This document shows positions 30,925 to 33,363 of a stretch of DNA of 33,363 nt, one piece after another. The stretch covers positions 1 through 33,363 of the forward strand of contig DATNNN010000038.1 of assembly GCA_035601815.1 (NCBI GenBank). The letters are read 5' to 3'. The notes beneath the pieces are model-generated. The model was not told the origin of the DNA and made no database searches. It saw only the letters and a program-made list of their open reading frames with translations. Each line of letters begins with the position of its first letter. Position 1 is the first letter of the stretch. The stretch is from DATNNN01 sp035601815 (GTDB lineage: Bacteria > Pseudomonadota > Alphaproteobacteria > Rhizobiales > Xanthobacteraceae). The position numbers and the translations under genes are program-made.

Positions 30925-31788
30925 ATGGCGCGGGGTCTCGATCACGCCGTTCATGCGGTCCGCGACCTGGACGCCGCGGGCGCGCTCTACGAGCGGCTCG
31001 GCTTCAAGGTCGGCGCCCGCAACAAGCATCCGTGGGGCACGGCGAACCATATTGTTCAGCTGCCGGGGTTTTTCGTGGAGATCCTCGGCGTGGCCGAGCC
31101 GGAGAAGATCCCGCCCATGAGCCCCGGGCGCTTCTCCTTCGGCGCGTTCAACCGAGATTTTCTGGCGCGCAAAGGTGAGGGGCTCTCCGGCCTGGTGCTG
31201 GAGACGACGGACGCGCCCGCTGACAAGGCGGAATTCGATCAGGCCGGGTTTGGCGGCTTCGCGCCACTCGTGTTCGCGCGCAAGGCGATGCGGGCTGACG
31301 GCAGCGAGACCGAGGTCGGCTTCGCCATCGCCTTCGCCCGCGATCCGGCGTCGCCGGATGTGGCCTTCTTCACGTGCAGGCAGAAGGCGCCGGAGAATTT
31401 CTGGTCGGCCGCGCTGCAGCGCCATGCCAATGGCGCGCAGGCGATCGCCGCCGCCGTGTTCGTCGCGGAGAACCCGACCGACCATCATATTTTTCTCGAA
31501 ACTTTCTCCGGCTCGCGCGACGTGCGCGCCACATCGCTCGGCTTGCGTGTGGCGACGCCGCGGGGCGTGATCCTCGCCTTCGACGGCCGCGGATTTGAGG
31601 ATTCGCTCGGCCTGCCGCCGCCGCCGGACGTTGGACTGCGGCTCGCGGCCCTGGTTTTCCGGGTAGCGGACCTGGCCGCGACGAAGGCGCTTTTCGTCAA
31701 GAACGGCGTCGCCCACCGCGAGCACCGCGAACGCCTGGTGGTAGGGCCCGAAATCGCCCATGGCGCCGCGCTCGTATTTGAGCGCTGA
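30925..31788 (+). CDS. VOC-family (glyoxalase-like) protein
   Basis: 287 residues from ATG 30925 (MARGLDHAVHAVRDL); an ATG at 30910 adds five. Two beta-alpha-beta-beta-beta VOC modules are visible: the first begins LDHAVHAVRDLDAAGALYERLGFKVG with FVEILGV at its end (about 5-55), the second lies around 140-285. It fits the glyoxalase-like domain group often found between pyrG and kdsA in this order of bacteria. The metal ligand of the first strand (His7) and the Glu of VEILG are present; the substrate is unknown. kdsA follows by 18 bp, probably in the same transcript. Confidence 0.87.
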   Translation: MARGLDHAVHAVRDLDAAGALYERLGFKVGARNKHPWGTANHIVQLPGFFVEILGVAEPEKIPPMSPGRFSFGAFNRDFLARKGEGLSGLVLETTDAPADKAEFDQAGFGGFAPLVFARKAMRADGSETEVGFAIAFARDPASPDVAFFTCRQKAPENFWSAALQRHANGAQAIAAAVFVAENPTDHHIFLETFSGSRDVRATSLGLRVATPRGVILAFDGRGFEDSLGLPPPPDVGLRLAALVFRVADLAATKALFVKNGVAHREHRERLVVGPEIAHGAALVFER

Positions 31789-31806
31789 TTTTGCTACCTC
31801 ATAGTC

Positions 31807-32667
31807 ATGCGCCCGGAACAGATCCCGTCGCCCGAGCCGACCGTCACGATCGGCAGCGTGCAATTCGCAAACCGGCTGCCGCTTGCGCTCATCGCCGGGC
31901 CTTGCGTTCTGGAAAGTCGCGCCCACGCGCTCGAGGTTGCCGCGGCGTTGAAGGAGATCGCCGCCAAGGTCGGCATCGGCCTCGTTTTCAAGACCTCATT
32001 CGACAAGGCGAACCGCACTTCGGCTAAGGGCGCCCGCGGCGTCGGCCTGAAGGAGGCGCTGCCGGTGTTTGCCGAAATCCGCGACAAGCTCGGGGTCCCG
32101 GTGCTCACCGACGTGCATACGGCCGAGCAGTGCGCGCCGGTGGCGGAAGCCGTCGATGTGTTGCAGATCCCGGCCTTTCTCTGCCGCCAGACGGACTTGC
32201 TTGTCGCCGCCGCCAAGACCGGCCGCGTGGTCAACGTGAAGAAGGGCCAGTTCCTGGCGCCGTGGGACATGAAGAACGTCGTGGAGAAGTTGACCTCCGC
32301 GGGTAACCGCAAGGTGCTGGTGACCGAGCGCGGCACTTCGTTCGGCTACAACACCCTCGTGTCCGACATGCGCGCGTTGCCGATTCTCGCGCGCACGACC
32401 GGCGCACCGGTGATCTTCGATGCCACCCACTCGGTGCAGCAGCCGGGCGGGCAGGGCACGGCGTCGGGCGGTGAGCGCGAATTTGTGCCGGTGCTGGCGC
32501 GCGCGGCGGTGGCGGTCGGCGTCGCCGGCGTGTTCATCGAGACCCATCCCGATCCGGACAAGGCGCCTTCCGACGGGCCGAACATGGTGCCGCTCAAGGA
32601 CATGGAAGCGCTGCTGCGGCAATTGATTGAGTTTGACCGCCTCGCCAAGCGTCAGCCCGGCCACTAG
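31807..32667 (+). CDS. kdsA: 3-deoxy-8-phosphooctulonate (KDO-8-P) synthase
   Basis: 286 residues. A TIM barrel condensing phosphoenolpyruvate with arabinose-5-phosphate to KDO-8-P, the inner-core sugar that caps lipid A, so it complements the lpx cluster upstream. Signatures are LIAGPCVLESR (28-38), KTSFDKANRTS, LTDVH, RQTDLL, VKKGQFLAPWDM, TERGTSFGYNTLV, FDATHSVQQPGG and ETHPDPDKAPSDGPN. The cysteine of GPC suggests the metal-dependent or a related class may apply; the class cannot be settled here. Length is normal. Confidence 0.97.
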   Translation: MRPEQIPSPEPTVTIGSVQFANRLPLALIAGPCVLESRAHALEVAAALKEIAAKVGIGLVFKTSFDKANRTSAKGARGVGLKEALPVFAEIRDKLGVPVLTDVHTAEQCAPVAEAVDVLQIPAFLCRQTDLLVAAAKTGRVVNVKKGQFLAPWDMKNVVEKLTSAGNRKVLVTERGTSFGYNTLVSDMRALPILARTTGAPVIFDATHSVQQPGGQGTASGGEREFVPVLARAAVAVGVAGVFIETHPDPDKAPSDGPNMVPLKDMEALLRQLIEFDRLAKRQPGH

Positions 32668-32708
32668 AACTTCTCCCGCGCATCTCTGCATCCACGGATC
32701 AAGCCCCC

Positions 32709-33363
32709 ATGAGCCGCGTGTTGAACGTGGTCGCCGGCGTCTCGTTTGCGACCGCGCTGTTTCAGCGCGCGGTCGATCCGGTGATCCAGAAGATTGCGAT
32801 TGATCTCGCCGTCGACCCGACGACGGCGGCGCTGCTGTCCACCGCCTTCGCCATTCCCTACGCGCTGGTCCAGCCGCTGCTCGGCGGCATGGCCGACATG
32901 CTGGGCAAGATCCGCCTGATGACGGCATGCCTGGTCGTCCTCGTCGCTTCGGCGCTCGCCGGCGCGGTGGCAGATAATTTTCCGATGTTGTTCGCCGCGC
33001 GCGCCATATCGGGCATGGCCGCCGGCGGGGTGTTTCCCATCGCGCTCGCGATCGCCGGCGATCTCGTGCCGCTCAGCGGGCGCCAGATCGCGGTCAGCCG
33101 CCTGCTCGCGATTACGCTCGCCGGCGGCCTGCTTGGTGCCTCCATCGGCGGCGTCGTCGGCGATCTCATCGGCTGGCGCGGCGTATTCTTCGGGGCGGCG
33201 GGTGTCGGCGCGGCGGCGCTGCTCGCCATCGTGCTCGGCTTGCGCGGTGTTGCGACCGACGCGCCGGCGCGCTTCGATCTCGGCTTGCTCGGATCGAACT
33301 ACCTCCTGATCTTCCGCAACCCGCTGGCCAAGATCTGCTTCAGCGCGGTCTTTCTCGAGGGCA
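32709..33363 (+). CDS. MFS transporter, N-terminal part (runs off the window)
   Basis: 218 complete codons from ATG 32709 (MSRVLNVVAGVSF) with no stop before the window end. At least five hydrophobic helices are visible. Motif A of the major facilitator superfamily lies between the second and third helices (GGMADMLGKIRLM), and GWRGVFFGAAGVGA marks the sixth-helix region. These are 12-helix secondary carriers; the start resembles drug or sugar exporters (AIPYALVQPLLG), but the substrate cannot be told. It starts 41 bp after kdsA, possibly in the same transcript. Confidence 0.85.
   Translation, partial: MSRVLNVVAGVSFATALFQRAVDPVIQKIAIDLAVDPTTAALLSTAFAIPYALVQPLLGGMADMLGKIRLMTACLVVLVASALAGAVADNFPMLFAARAISGMAAGGVFPIALAIAGDLVPLSGRQIAVSRLLAITLAGGLLGASIGGVVGDLIGWRGVFFGAAGVGAAALLAIVLGLRGVATDAPARFDLGLLGSNYLLIFRNPLAKICFSAVFLEG

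Overview
The window is a GC-rich piece of an alphaproteobacterial chromosome, most likely from the Hyphomicrobiales (Rhizobiales). Two observations point there. The conserved gene order bamA-lpxD-fabZ-lpxA-lpxI-lpxB-gltA-gltX and lexA-moeA-moaC-trpC-trpD-trpG-trpE-ppiD-tpiA-secG-pyrG-kdsA is typical of that order. The lexA promoter carries the alphaproteobacterial SOS box GTTC-N7-GTTC. I know both from general knowledge; no search was run.

Layout. 1-5237 (+): envelope biogenesis run, with the BamA C-terminus, then LpxD, FabZ, LpxA, LpxI and LpxB, closely spaced or overlapping. 5281-6294 (+): a FabH-type ketoacyl-ACP synthase III of unusual, Bacteroidota-like sequence. 6296-9196 (-): citrate synthase and GluRS, with GlnRS (+) divergent from GluRS. 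11056-11750 (+): what looks like the first ~60 codons of comEC, followed by a secreted CHRD protein and a strong terminator. 11856-12563 (-): LexA. 12645-16545: a more A/T-rich accessory island between lexA and moeA, holding an unknown 279-aa protein, two divergent promoters, a tRNA-like sequence with an expanded anticodon loop, an IS1-type DDE transposase, and a two-gene unit that looks like a Panacea-domain (PanA) antitoxin with its toxin. Related TGTCC-type motifs occur at both edges. 16579-24488 (-): moeA, moaC, trpC, trpD, trpG, trpE and a PpiD-type chaperone. 24608-27521 (+): tpiA, secG, pyrG.

27522-30860 is a second accessory zone between pyrG and kdsA. It holds a secreted parallel beta-helix protein, a duplicated 3' end of pyrG 2,071 bp downstream of the real one, and an unknown four-helix membrane protein. 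30925-33363 (+): VOC-family protein, kdsA, and the start of an MFS transporter that runs off the window.

The backbone genes work together in outer-membrane and lipid A construction (bamA, lpx genes, fabZ, kdsA), central metabolism (gltA, tpiA), tryptophan, CTP and molybdenum-cofactor synthesis, and protein export and folding (secG, ppiD). The novelty lies in the insertions: the lexA-moeA island, the pyrG 3'-end duplication with its cargo, the apparent comEC truncation, and the foreign-looking fabH.
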